Source: Saprospiraceae bacterium (lineage in GTDB: Bacteria > Bacteroidota > Bacteroidia > Chitinophagales > Saprospiraceae). From it: 39,052 bases of DNA. Shown here in pieces: positions 1 to 8,482 of the stretch. The DNA lies in NCBI GenBank assembly GCA_020629315.1, contig JAHDDO010000014.1, positions 1-39,052 on the forward strand, in the 5' to 3' direction. A program made the translations under genes and the position numbers. The notes beneath the pieces are model-generated. The model was not told the DNA's origin and searched no databases. It was given only the letters and a program-made list of their open reading frames with translations. Numbering within the stretch: the stretch's first letter is position 1; the number at the start of each line of letters is the position of its first letter.

Positions 1-855
1 TTCTTCAGCATCAGGATTTATATCAGGATCTGAATCATCACAATCTTGGTCCGAATTATAACCATCCCCATCTTCATCAATAATCAGTGCTTCTCCGTCA
101 CAATCTTCATCGATATCATTATTCGGCACTTCTTCAGCTCCAGGGTTTACATCTGCATTTGCATCATCACAATCTTGGTCCGAATTATAACCATCGCCAT
201 CTTCGTCAATGATAAGTGCTTCCCCGTCACAATCTTCGTCAATGTTATTGTTGGGTATTTCATCAGCTCCTGGATTGATCAAAGGATTTGTATCGTTGCA
301 ATCTTCATCGGAATTAAAGCCATCACCATCCTGATCAATGATCAATAGCTCTCCATCACAATTTTCATCAATTTCATTATTTGGAATTTCAACAGCATCC
401 GGATTTACGTTAGCATTAGTATCATCGCAATCTTCATCTGAATTAAACCCGTCTCCATCTTCGTCAATAATAAGTGCCTCACCATCACAATCTTCATCTA
501 TGTTATTATTGGGTATCTCGGTTGCTCCAGGGTTTATACTAGCATCAGTGTCATTACAATCTTCATCCGAATTAAACCCATCTTGATCGATGTCGATTTG
601 TTCTATTAAGCCATCACAGTTTTCATCAATAGTATTATTGGGTATTTCAATGGCATCAGGGTTTATTGACGCATCTGTATCATCACAATCCTCATCCGAG
701 TTAAACCCATCTTGATCTTCATCAATAATCAATATGATACCATCGCAATCTTCATCTATATCATTATTAGGAATTTCAGTTTGATTGGGATTTATATCGG
801 CATTAGCATCGTCACAATCTTCATCTGCGGTAAAGCCATCTCCATCTTGATCAAT
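1..855 (-). repeat. MopE-type 129-bp coding repeat array 1
   Basis: Tandem 129-bp units (43 residues), six complete and one cut by the window edge. For example, CAATCTTGGT recurs at 41 and 170, exactly 129 bp apart. Each unit encodes two acidic loops, DxDxDG...DEDCDD and IDEDCDG, each with one Cys. The two units nearest the edge share a DQDC variant and are the most alike. Confidence 0.9.
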
Positions 856-2778
856 GGCATAGCTTACGGCTACAGATGGGAGACTTTTACATCCATCGTT
901 TGTAGTAACGATAACTGTGTATGACCCAGGTTCATTTATTGCTATGCTGGATTCAGCGGATTCTGCATAGTAATTACCATCCTTAAACCAAGTGAAATGA
1001 ACACCGGGTGTATTACACGTAAGTATGTTTTCATTTATACTAATTTGTGCTTGTACATCATCACAAAATGTATACCTGTATAACTGTGCTGAATGGCCAG
1101 ATACGTATAGTGTATTATCGTAGATGTCCATACCTGTAAGTATGGCATAGCCCCGGTGAATTTCTTGCCAATGTTTACCTCCATCTATGGTTTGAAAAAC
1201 ATATCCGGCCTCTTGTGCATTAGAAGAGCCTACGGCAAAGCCTAGATCATCATTGACGAAGGCAAATTTATGGATAGCTACATTGTCATCTACAACGACA
1301 GAACTGAGCCAATTTTCTCCTCCATCTTCTGTGTATTCAATACTACCATTGTAGCCATTATTAGATACACCATGCAAGGTGTCAAAGTAGTGAACGATAT
1401 CAGGCGAAGAACCAAAATCACCTACTTTGTTTTCCCAGGTAGCTCCACCATCTGTTGTGACTTGTGTTCCACCTGTTGTTGTTAGCCATCCATTTTGTTG
1501 ATCCAAAAAGAATATGGACTGACTAAAACCAAAGTCATAGGTGAGTATTGTATCCCAAGTGGTTCCTTTGTCTGTAGATTTAATAAGTCCATTAGAAAGG
1601 GCTCCGAAAAGTGTACCATCCTCCAGAATTTGGAAGTCTTTCATTGATCCTAAATAGTCCCAATTTTCACCAAAGTCTTCAGATTTTCGTAAGCCATTCG
1701 TTACCAACCAAGTGGTATTATCTTCTTCTAATTCCATTCGGCTAACTGATGAGAAGCCTATCCCTGTAATCGGTTCAGGAATGCTCTGACCCAATGAAAA
1801 GGAATAAAAAGCATTTCGACCACCTAATATTATTTGCTGGTCATTTACGGCGATTTTTTGAAAATTTCCGTTGGTGCCAGGGGTAAGATCTTTATATGTT
1901 CCATCCGCATTTTCGCTATAAATAGATCCCAAACCTACAGCAAATACTTTCCCATTTATAATTTCGAAATCTGCCATATCGCGGTTTGGAATATCTACGT
2001 ATTGAACTACATTATTTTGGAAGACACTTATGTCTCCAGACCTATTCATAATAATTCTATCTCCATCTACCTGTAACTTAGTAACGTTACTTGCATTGCT
2101 GGTAAGCAATGCCCAACTCTGCCCTTGATCCAGCGATTGCCATAAATCATCTTCGACAGTCATGTACCAATCAAATTCATTCTCGATATGAATGTAGCTT
2201 GATGAAGCAGGTTTTAGTTCTGATTCTATTTTTGACCAGCTTGTACCCCCATCATTAGTTAGATAAATGTCATATAGATTATCATAGGCTATCCCTAATG
2301 TATTGTTGAAAATTTGAATGAATCGAAGGTTACTTTCTGGATATGGCCCAATGTCCTCCCAGGTGTTTCCATCATCCTGGGTTCTAAATAATTCCCCGGC
2401 TGAATTACGTAAATATGCAGTATTATCTACACTCTGGAGATCCGAGACTCTAGTGCCCCAGGTATTCCAGCTGATACCATTGTCAGTAGAGATATAACTG
2501 GTCCGACCTCCGGCGATGATAGTGCCATTTTGCAAAACAGTTATATGTGTTAATGAGGCAGCATAATTGTCGAAAGGAATTTCGGATAATGTTTCACCTT
2601 GATTGTTAGAATACAAGATTATATTTTGTCCTGCAGTATAAAAGGTGTTTTCATCTGTAAATTCTATGTCTCGAAGGTATTGACCATATTCTCCAGGGAA
2701 CAAGGGTTCCATTATTCCTTGGGCCAGTATGATAGGAAAATAGGATATCGAAAAGATAAGGACTAGGTACTTTTTCAT
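1..2778 (-). CDS. Secreted Ycf48/BNR-propeller protein with MopE-type repeats (3' end off window)
   Basis: Open from ATG at 2776-2778 to the left edge without a stop: 926 codons, C-terminus missing. Residues 1-20 are a signal peptide (MKKYLVLIFS... ending ILAQ). Residues of about 21-560 are repeated W/G-rich blades such as TDDGGATWENK and STDKGTTWDT, the signature of BNR/Ycf48/sortilin-type beta-propellers. About 570-635 is an Ig/PKD-like domain ending GSYTVIVTTNDGC. From about 641 come six full and one partial 43-residue repeats with DxDxDGFNSDEDCDD and NNxIDEDCDG, the putative metal-binding MopE type (PF11617-like). By analogy with its neighbour it probably ends in a T9SS sorting domain beyond the edge. 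Role unknown; a surface or extracellular protein is inferred. It starts 120 bp after the stop of a second repeat protein, with a terminator between, so it is probably transcribed separately. Confidence 0.85.
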   Translation of the reverse strand, partial: MKKYLVLIFSISYFPIILAQGIMEPLFPGEYGQYLRDIEFTDENTFYTAGQNIILYSNNQGETLSEIPFDNYAASLTHITVLQNGTIIAGGRTSYISTDNGISWNTWGTRVSDLQSVDNTAYLRNSAGELFRTQDDGNTWEDIGPYPESNLRFIQIFNNTLGIAYDNLYDIYLTNDGGTSWSKIESELKPASSSYIHIENEFDWYMTVEDDLWQSLDQGQSWALLTSNASNVTKLQVDGDRIIMNRSGDISVFQNNVVQYVDIPNRDMADFEIINGKVFAVGLGSIYSENADGTYKDLTPGTNGNFQKIAVNDQQIILGGRNAFYSFSLGQSIPEPITGIGFSSVSRMELEEDNTTWLVTNGLRKSEDFGENWDYLGSMKDFQILEDGTLFGALSNGLIKSTDKGTTWDTILTYDFGFSQSIFFLDQQNGWLTTTGGTQVTTDGGATWENKVGDFGSSPDIVHYFDTLHGVSNNGYNGSIEYTEDGGENWLSSVVVDDNVAIHKFAFVNDDLGFAVGSSNAQEAGYVFQTIDGGKHWQEIHRGYAILTGMDIYDNTLYVSGHSAQLYRYTFCDDVQAQISINENILTCNTPGVHFTWFKDGNYYAESAESSIAINEPGSYTVIVTTNDGCKSLPSVAVSYAIDQDGDGFTADEDCDDANADINPNQTEIPNNDIDEDCDGIILIIDEDQDGFNSDEDCDDTDASINPDAIEIPNNTIDENCDGLIEQIDIDQDGFNSDEDCNDTDASINPGATEIPNNNIDEDCDGEALIIDEDGDGFNSDEDCDDTNANVNPDAVEIPNNEIDENCDGELLIIDQDGDGFNSDEDCNDTNPLINPGADEIPNNNIDEDCDGEALIIDEDGDGYNSDQDCDDANADVNPGAEEVPNNDIDEDCDGEALIIDEDGDGYNSDQDCDDSDPDINPDAEE

Positions 2779-2840
2779 AATCAGCAATAATTTGATTACG
2801 AAAAAAAGAGTATTACTGAAAGGTATTCACACCCTAATGG

Positions 2841-2876
2841 GTGAAAAAAAAGGGGTATCTAAAAAAGATACCCCTT
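2841..2876 (-). terminator. Rho-independent terminator after the thioredoxin/MopE protein gene
   Basis: A perfect 10-bp stem, AAGGGGTATC (2850-2859) with GATACCCCTT (2867-2876), has a 7-nt loop. Read on the minus strand it is followed by eight T. It lies just downstream of the stop at 2899. A second small hairpin, CACCC-TAAT-GGGTG, follows at 2830-2843. Confidence 0.85.
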
Positions 2877-2898
2877 ACTTGATCAATGTGGTTTTTTA

Positions 2899-5800
2899 TC
2901 AATCAATCATTATTCGTTCAGTAAGGGTATTACCCTTATTATCTGTTATATGCAATAGATAAATACCATCAAGTAGTTCGCTTACATCAATTTGGAAATC
3001 AGTCGCTGATTGCGTGTTACTCTTGACTAACTTACCATCAATACTCAACAATCTATATGCTATGGTATTTTGTTCGCTCATACTGACAAATAGTATTTCA
3101 TCTACTGGATTCGGATATACGCTTAGTACCACATTTCCTAAGTCATGTGTTCCTGAGACTAAGTCCATACCATCACAATCTTCATCAATTCCGTTGTTTG
3201 CTATTTCTTCAGCATCTGGATTGATATCTGGATTTGTGTCATCACAATCTTCATCCGAATTGAAGCCATCACCATCATCATCGATAACTAATGCTTCACC
3301 ATCACAATCTTCGTCTACATCGTTATTTGGAATTTCCTCGGCTCCTGGATTGATATCTGCATTTGCGTCATCACAATCTTCGTCAGAATTATAGCCATCA
3401 CCATCATCATCGATGACTACTGCTTCACCATCGCAATCTTCGTCAATGTCATTGTTTGGAATTTCCTCGGCTCCTGGATTTACATCTGCATTACTATCAT
3501 CACAATCTTCATCTGAGTTATATCCATCGCCATCATCATCAATGACTACTGCTTCGCCATCACAATCTTCATCCACATCGTTATTTGGAATTTCCTCGGC
3601 TCCTGGATTGATGTCCGCATTTGCATCATCGCAATCTTCGTCAGAATTATAGCCATCACCATCATCATCAATAACTACTGCTTCACCATCACAATCTTCA
3701 TCAATGTCATTATTAGGTATTTCCATTTGACCTGGGTTGACGCCTGCATCATTATCGTCACAGTCCTCATCTGAGTTAAACCCATCACCATCATTATCAA
3801 TAATCTGCGCGATACCATCACAGTCCTCATCGACATCATTGTTAGGTATTTCTGTAGCATCTGGATTTATACTAGCGTCACTATCATCACAATCTTCATC
3901 AGAGTTATACCCATCACCGTCATCATCAATAACTAATGCTTCACCGTCACAGTCTTCATCAATATCATTATTCGGTATTTCAGTTTCACCTGGATTCACG
4001 TCAGCATTGCTATCGTCACAATCTTCATCAGAGGAATATCCATCCCCATCATTATCAACGATGCCTAACTCACCATCGCAATTCTCGTCTACATCATTAT
4101 TAGGGATTTCCACTTGACCTGGATTAATATCAGGATCATTATCATCGCAATCCTCATCAGAATTAAAGCCATCGCCATCTTCATCAATTTCTTCTATGAT
4201 GCCATCGCAGTTGTCATCTATACCATTATTCACGATTTCCATGGCATCAGGATTGATGTCTGCATTGTTATCATCACAGTCTTCATCAGAATTAAATCCA
4301 TCACCATCATCATCGATAACTAGTGCTACACCATCGCAATCTTCATCCACATCATTATTTGGAATTTCTTCAGCTCCTGGATTTATGTTAGGATCTGATT
4401 CGTCACAATCTTCTTCATTGTTCCAGCCATCACCGTCAAAATCTATTTGAGCGGCGACACCATCACAATCTTCGTCTATATCATTATTGAGAATCTCTAC
4501 CTCACCTGGATTAATATCCTCATTCATATCATCACAATCCTCATCGATACCATAGCCATCACCATCAAGGTCATCATCTAATGTGCTTGGATCGCAATCA
4601 TCATCAATACCATTATAGGGTGTTTCTGTATTACCCGGATACACATCTGGATTAGTGTCATCACAATCAAGGTCAGAGGTAATACCATCCATATCCATAT
4701 CAAATTGGGATGGATCAGGATTTCTCTTGAATTCAAAAACATATTCCATTCCAAAGTTTAATGTATCTGAAGGCATTGATGGTCGAATTAATTCTATATC
4801 ATTATTGTAAAGGTTGTATCCTGGTTGCCAGTTTATCCCTTGGGGCACCTGTGTAAGACCATCGCCAAAATCATCGAAAATCTCTACACCGTAACAAGAA
4901 GATTGACTCGGGTTGCCTGGTAATTCAATGTCAAAAATATGTTCAGTTAATGCATCATTTCCACCACCGCCATATGCGTCTGGGCCAGGATTGAATGGGC
5001 CAAATTCAAAGACAATATTACCCATTTCATCAACCACTCGACCACTTGTCTCTGAAGGGTAATAGTCTGTATAAATCCTTAACTGTAAAATGTTATTTTC
5101 TATTGTTGGTATAAACCCTACAGAACCATCACCATGTATTTGATCAATTTGTAGCTCGGTGCCATTAATTGAATTGGAAAATGCTAATAAAGCACCAGTT
5201 TCATCAGCAATAATTGTTTCTGAATTAATGGTTGCATAATTAAAAACACCTACATTTCCTGAGAAATTAATATTGTTATCTAGCGGTGTCTGTAAGCCAA
5301 AAAATGATCCATTGTAGTTAGTCCAATGCTCGGTTCTCAATACAGCTTCTGTGATTGCAGATTGCCCAGTATTCAAAAACATACCCTCGAAATTCAATTG
5401 TTGATTTTCACATGTTGAGACAGGAATTCGATTATTGATCACAAAAAGATCTTCTTCATAATTACCAACTCCAAGGATTTTATCCCACCAAATTTGGTTA
5501 AATATGTAATTTCTCTCCAACGGACCGTACATATACATGACTCGTCGGTCAGGACGAATAACGAAAATAGATGGGTAACTAATGGTTTGGAAATAACTAG
5601 CCCATGACGAGTTATCTATCATGTTATAGGTGATTCCTTCTCTCCAGTCGCCAAAGGTATTTGACCCTGTTCCTTGGATATCAGCGAGTGAAGTGTCATC
5701 ATCAATCTCTGCTGCAATCACTCGAATTTGATCTGTGCCTGTAGGTCCGTACTGTTGGTTGAGTATTTCAAGCAAACCCGATTGGTGGATACTCCAACAA

Positions 5801-5997
5801 GGCCCACACCAAGTGGCATATACATCTACAATTACAGTTTTGCCATCGTCTAACATCTCAAAGAGGTCCAGATTTTCACCAGAAGTTATATCTGTGCCTG
5901 TTATGGTTTGAGTTAGCACCGTACCATTTTGAAGTTGAGCAAATGATTGTACTGAAATCAGTAATAGTACTAATGTTTTTAGTAAGGTTGGTCTCAT
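2899..5997 (-). CDS. Secreted thioredoxin-fold protein with 12 MopE-type repeats and T9SS sorting domain
   Basis: 1032 aa. Residues 1-20 are a signal peptide (cut before Q21). Residues of about 25-170 are a TlpA/thioredoxin-like domain with the redox motif WCGPC, Cys64 and Cys67. About 190-430 is a beta-rich region with pieces like YGVEIFDDFGDGL, seen in other T9SS cargo. About 432-943 holds twelve 43-residue repeats (DDDGDGYNSDEDCDD... NNDVDEDCDG), the putative metal-binding MopE type. The last ~78 residues (VYPNPVDEILFV... GIYLLHITD) are a type A T9SS sorting domain, so the protein should cross the outer membrane and be attached or released. The array carries about two Cys per repeat, so a redox partnership with the Trx domain is possible (inference). 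Whether it binds calcium or copper cannot be told. It is transcribed on its own, with a terminator downstream. Confidence 0.93.
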   Translation of the reverse strand: MRPTLLKTLVLLLISVQSFAQLQNGTVLTQTITGTDITSGENLDLFEMLDDGKTVIVDVYATWCGPCWSIHQSGLLEILNQQYGPTGTDQIRVIAAEIDDDTSLADIQGTGSNTFGDWREGITYNMIDNSSWASYFQTISYPSIFVIRPDRRVMYMYGPLERNYIFNQIWWDKILGVGNYEEDLFVINNRIPVSTCENQQLNFEGMFLNTGQSAITEAVLRTEHWTNYNGSFFGLQTPLDNNINFSGNVGVFNYATINSETIIADETGALLAFSNSINGTELQIDQIHGDGSVGFIPTIENNILQLRIYTDYYPSETSGRVVDEMGNIVFEFGPFNPGPDAYGGGGNDALTEHIFDIELPGNPSQSSCYGVEIFDDFGDGLTQVPQGINWQPGYNLYNNDIELIRPSMPSDTLNFGMEYVFEFKRNPDPSQFDMDMDGITSDLDCDDTNPDVYPGNTETPYNGIDDDCDPSTLDDDLDGDGYGIDEDCDDMNEDINPGEVEILNNDIDEDCDGVAAQIDFDGDGWNNEEDCDESDPNINPGAEEIPNNDVDEDCDGVALVIDDDGDGFNSDEDCDDNNADINPDAMEIVNNGIDDNCDGIIEEIDEDGDGFNSDEDCDDNDPDINPGQVEIPNNDVDENCDGELGIVDNDGDGYSSDEDCDDSNADVNPGETEIPNNDIDEDCDGEALVIDDDGDGYNSDEDCDDSDASINPDATEIPNNDVDEDCDGIAQIIDNDGDGFNSDEDCDDNDAGVNPGQMEIPNNDIDEDCDGEAVVIDDDGDGYNSDEDCDDANADINPGAEEIPNNDVDEDCDGEAVVIDDDGDGYNSDEDCDDSNADVNPGAEEIPNNDIDEDCDGEAVVIDDDGDGYNSDEDCDDANADINPGAEEIPNNDVDEDCDGEALVIDDDGDGFNSDEDCDDTNPDINPDAEEIANNGIDEDCDGMDLVSGTHDLGNVVLSVYPNPVDEILFVSMSEQNTIAYRLLSIDGKLVKSNTQSATDFQIDVSELLDGIYLLHITDNKGNTLTERIMID
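3169..4704 (-). repeat. MopE-type 129-bp coding repeat array 2 (12 units)
   Basis: Twelve consecutive units of about 129 bp inside the thioredoxin/MopE gene. The 3' part shows a two-unit (258-bp) higher-order period: units 9 and 11 both read ANADINPGAEE then NNDV, and unit 10 reads SNADVNPGAEE then NNDI. DNA at 3361 and 3619 is nearly identical, differing mostly at third codon positions. The outermost N-terminal units are the most diverged, which fits growth of the array from its C-terminal side. Confidence 0.9.
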
Positions 5998-6063
5998 AAA
6001 ATATTATTTGTTTAACTAAAAACAAAAGATACAAATATTTTGATGAATAGAGAATTTAGGGGA

Positions 6064-6190
6064 GGGAATAGAGGATAGAGGATAGAGGATAGAGGATAGA
6101 GGATAGAGGATAGAGGATAGAGGATAGAAGGTAGAAGATAGAAGGGAAAGGGTAGCAAGTAGCAAGTAGCAAGTAGAAGGTAGTAGGACT
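6064..6190 (+). repeat. Purine-rich heptanucleotide tandem repeats, left block
   Basis: Eight perfect copies of GAGGATA run from 6071 to 6126. Variant heptads follow (GAAGGTA, GAAGATA), then three copies of GTAGCAA. The plus strand is almost all purine plus T. The block lies between the start of the thioredoxin/MopE gene and the stop of the small lipoprotein gene. It is non-coding as far as can be seen. Confidence 0.9.
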
Positions 6191-6211
6191 CCTTATTTAT
6201 TATGCAGACGA

Positions 6212-6970
6212 CTAGAAGTAGATAATCCTTGTTTTTCTAAGTCCGGATTCATGGAACGTAGGGTAGTCATTGTCATTGTAAATATATTCCATGCTGCCAT
6301 CTTTGAGGCAGTCTTCACAATCTTCGAATTCGGGCCCTACATAATTAGTGAAGTCCCAAGAAACGACATTGTTTTTAGTCCAATAGTTAGGTTTGCTTAG
6401 ATCAAATCCATTATAAAAGAATGGATTATACAATTCTTTTGCGTAGTTGGTTTTATCATCATATTGGTACACAAAGTCATAAGCTAAAGTGCCATCTGGA
6501 TAATAGTGCTCTGTTTTTACAATGTTTAATCCTGTCCAGAAAAATTTCACTATAGAACCATTCCATTCTAATTGTTCAATTTTATTTTCATCATTATAAC
6601 TAAATATCCAATCTATTGGATCTTCATTAGGACTATCTATTGTATACTTTTCGATTTTACTTATTTGCCCATTTAGATTATAATGTATGCTATCTTGGTA
6701 AAGAAGTGCGTTTGAAATCAAATCAAATTCATCAATTCTAGTAAGCTGTTCATTCTCATAGATCAAATTGAAAATGCTGCCTTCGTTCCGTGAGTCTTCA
6801 ATCTGTATTATATTATCCTGATCGTCATAGTCAAAGCTAAGCTGCCATTCTTCTATTCCATTTATTTTTTCGATAATCTGCACCTTTTCAGAGAATGGTG
6901 TACGTTGTGCGTTTTTGGAGCAAGCTATTAATAGAAAAACAGTAATTATCAGGCTACACTGGATTTTCAT
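6212..6970 (-). CDS. Small lipoprotein with YD/RHS-like beta repeats, function unknown
   Basis: 252 aa. A lipoprotein signal peptide is clear: MKIQCSLIITVFLLIAC with the lipid-modified Cys at 17 (lipobox LIAC). The mature part is built of short strands alternating with acidic turns: FDYDDQDNIIQIED, LIYENEQLTRIDEF, HYNLNGQISKIEKY, SYNDENKIEQLEW, VYQYDDKTNYAKELY. This pattern is typical of YD/RHS-type or DUF4595-like repeat lipoproteins of Bacteroidota. There are no catalytic motifs. It probably sits on the periplasmic or surface face of a membrane. The gene stands alone, flanked on both sides by related 7-bp repeat blocks, which is unusual and hints at a separate insertion history. Function not recognised. 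Confidence 0.8.
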   Translation of the reverse strand: MKIQCSLIITVFLLIACSKNAQRTPFSEKVQIIEKINGIEEWQLSFDYDDQDNIIQIEDSRNEGSIFNLIYENEQLTRIDEFDLISNALLYQDSIHYNLNGQISKIEKYTIDSPNEDPIDWIFSYNDENKIEQLEWNGSIVKFFWTGLNIVKTEHYYPDGTLAYDFVYQYDDKTNYAKELYNPFFYNGFDLSKPNYWTKNNVVSWDFTNYVGPEFEDCEDCLKDGSMEYIYNDNDYPTFHESGLRKTRIIYF

Positions 6971-7026
6971 CTATAGGGTTTGCACAAATAACGCTGTAGC
7001 GAATTTTGGATTGTGTGGAAAAGCTT

Positions 7027-7185
7027 CTGAATAGAGGATAGAGGACAGAAGATAGAAGATAGAGAATAGAGAATAGAGTGTATGAAGTTTGAAGTAGGCA
7101 GTAGGAAGTAGTAAGTTGGACGTGGGGAGTAGGAGGTAGTTAGTAGTAAGTAGAACGTGTGGAGTAAGGGATAGATAATGATTAG
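7027..7185 (+). repeat. Degenerate purine-rich heptanucleotide repeats, right block
   Basis: A run of about 20 imperfect 7-mers such as AGGATAG, AAGATAG, AGAATAG and AAGTAGG on the plus strand. They are related to the left block at 6064-6190 and in the same orientation, but more decayed. The two blocks bracket the lipoprotein gene. Confidence 0.75.
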
Positions 7186-7237
7186 GCTTGCAAAGCTATT
7201 TTGTAATTATATATCACTTGTAATCTTATATTACATT

Positions 7238-7374
7238 CTTGTGATAGGGATATGGAGAGTGTAGTCCGTGGCCGGAACGGGCAAAGGACCGTGCGAATAG
7301 CTAAGCTCGGAGGAGCCCGGGCCTGATGCTGACGTACCGCTTTTGTGAGTTGGGGGGATCAGGTATCACCCAAG
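7238..7374 (+). ncRNA. Candidate structured RNA element, unassigned family
   Basis: A GC-rich island in an AT-rich intergenic region. A closing stem pairs CTT-GTGATA (7238-7246) with TATCAC-CC-AAG (7364-7374), nine pairs with a 2-nt bulge. Inside are GTCCGT/ACGGGC (7264-7269 with 7277-7282, 7-nt loop), GCTC/GAGC (7305-7308 with 7313-7316, GGAG loop) and CCTGAT/ATCAGG (7322-7327 with 7358-7363), which abuts the closing stem. Strand is uncertain because stems read on both strands; plus is chosen because the next gene is on plus. It matches no RNA I know: I see no SRP, RNase P, tmRNA or tRNA core, and no cobalamin or TPP motif. It could also be a leader element of the gene at 7496 or a small mobile palindrome. 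Confidence 0.35.
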
Positions 7375-7495
7375 CTCAATATTAATTCTTAAGAAAGATT
7401 AAAATTTGTTTAGAATTCTTTAAAGTCAGCCTTGTGTAGACTATTTCCCCTTTAAAATAGTTTTCTTAGCAACATCGAAACAAATTCGAAATTAG

Positions 7496-8482
7496 ATGCT
7501 GCGAAAATTCCTATATACAGTACTCATCAGTATTCCACTTTCTTTGGTGGGGCAAGACACGGCTATTCAATGTGTGCTTGATGACTATTCTATAGATAGC
7601 AGTTTTTATGATATTGCTAAGATCAATGAAAATGAGTTTTGGCTGGGGGGTGAATCTGGCGTTTTATATCGAACGGATACGCTAGGAAATATACATTTGA
7701 TTCTTGCCGAAAAGCTCAATGAAACGATATTAAAGATTGTGCGTCATGATCGATTTGTATATCTAGCCTTAGGTAAGAATAAGATCATGCGTTATGATTT
7801 GCATACCGAGGACTTTTTTGTCAAGGAGTTTCCATATTTAGAGAATAAATGTATTTATGATCTTATCGTGCTGGACGATGGAAATGTAATGATATGTGGT
7901 GGTGATACGGAGATTGCCGAAGCCAAAGTGGCTATTCCTAGAGGATATATTGCGACGCTCGATCCGGACCTTACTAATTTGACATTTAGCTGGAAGAGTT
8001 ATAATCATTTTGTGTGGGCTTTACTGCAAATGGATGATGGTGAGATTTACGCTTCAACCTTCGATGGTATTTCTACTCGGATTTTAAGGCGCACATACGA
8101 GCGGTCTTGGAAAAAGCAAAAGCGTATCATCGGGCTGGTACATAACCTGCATCAAGTCGATGGCGATTTATGGTATACGGGTACTTTAGGACTCAATCTA
8201 ACAAAAAACGGCATCTATGGAAAGGTGTTTGAACGCCATAGTCCGGTCCGTAAATTTAAGCAAGGTGCTATATGGACCTTTACGCAACTCAATAATACGA
8301 TGGTTGCTTTTGCGGAAGGCGGGAGCATTATCGAGGTAGGCCATGGGGAAGCTAAATTATCACCCTTTGCTTCTGCATTTACTATTTATGATGTAGAGGA
8401 AATGGGCCAAGATAAGCTCCTTGTTGTGGGTCGGGGTAAATCGGCCTGTATTGTATCTAAAGCCCATTTTTTTGACGAATAG
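7496..8482 (+). CDS. Exported beta-propeller-like protein, function unknown
   Basis: 328 aa. Residues 1-19 form a signal peptide (MLRKFLYTVLISIPLSLVGQ). The rest is a series of beta-strand repeats with dispersed WLGGESGVLYRTD, RFVYLALGKNKIMRYD and GEIYASTFDG, suggesting a propeller of six or seven blades. There are no catalytic motifs and no C-terminal sorting domain, so a periplasmic location is likely. The ATG at 7496 is chosen because the signal peptide begins there; no Shine-Dalgarno sequence is seen. Its 3' end overlaps the convergent membrane-protein gene by 26 bp (8457-8482). It could be a substrate-binding or assembly factor; I do not recognise the family. Confidence 0.75.
   Translation: MLRKFLYTVLISIPLSLVGQDTAIQCVLDDYSIDSSFYDIAKINENEFWLGGESGVLYRTDTLGNIHLILAEKLNETILKIVRHDRFVYLALGKNKIMRYDLHTEDFFVKEFPYLENKCIYDLIVLDDGNVMICGGDTEIAEAKVAIPRGYIATLDPDLTNLTFSWKSYNHFVWALLQMDDGEIYASTFDGISTRILRRTYERSWKKQKRIIGLVHNLHQVDGDLWYTGTLGLNLTKNGIYGKVFERHSPVRKFKQGAIWTFTQLNNTMVAFAEGGSIIEVGHGEAKLSPFASAFTIYDVEEMGQDKLLVVGRGKSACIVSKAHFFDE

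Larger units (their letters stand above)
6971..7495. other. 525-bp gene-free region
   Basis: No credible coding frame. It holds the right heptad repeat block (about 7027-7185), a short AT-rich stretch (7186-7237), a GC-rich segment with nested inverted repeats (7238-7374, listed separately), and an AT-rich leader before the gene at 7496. Confidence 0.8.

Noticed and set aside
1..855. CRISPR-like regular repeats
   Set aside because: The period is 129 bp, there are no unique spacers, and the units translate cleanly as MopE-type repeats.
338..4450. Many plus-strand open frames rich in Ser, Gln and Pro or Ile
   Set aside because: They are shadows of the 129-bp repeats of the two minus-strand genes; the minus frames have signal peptides, domains and a sorting signal.
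6064..6190. Short direct repeats as a CRISPR or replication origin
   Set aside because: The 7-bp units are contiguous with no spacers, and no DnaA-like boxes or origin genes are near.
7238..7374. tRNA, SRP RNA, RNase P, tmRNA, cobalamin or TPP riboswitch
   Set aside because: None of the conserved cores (such as a CCA-stem cloverleaf, the GGAAG SRP loop or a CTGAGA box) is visible.
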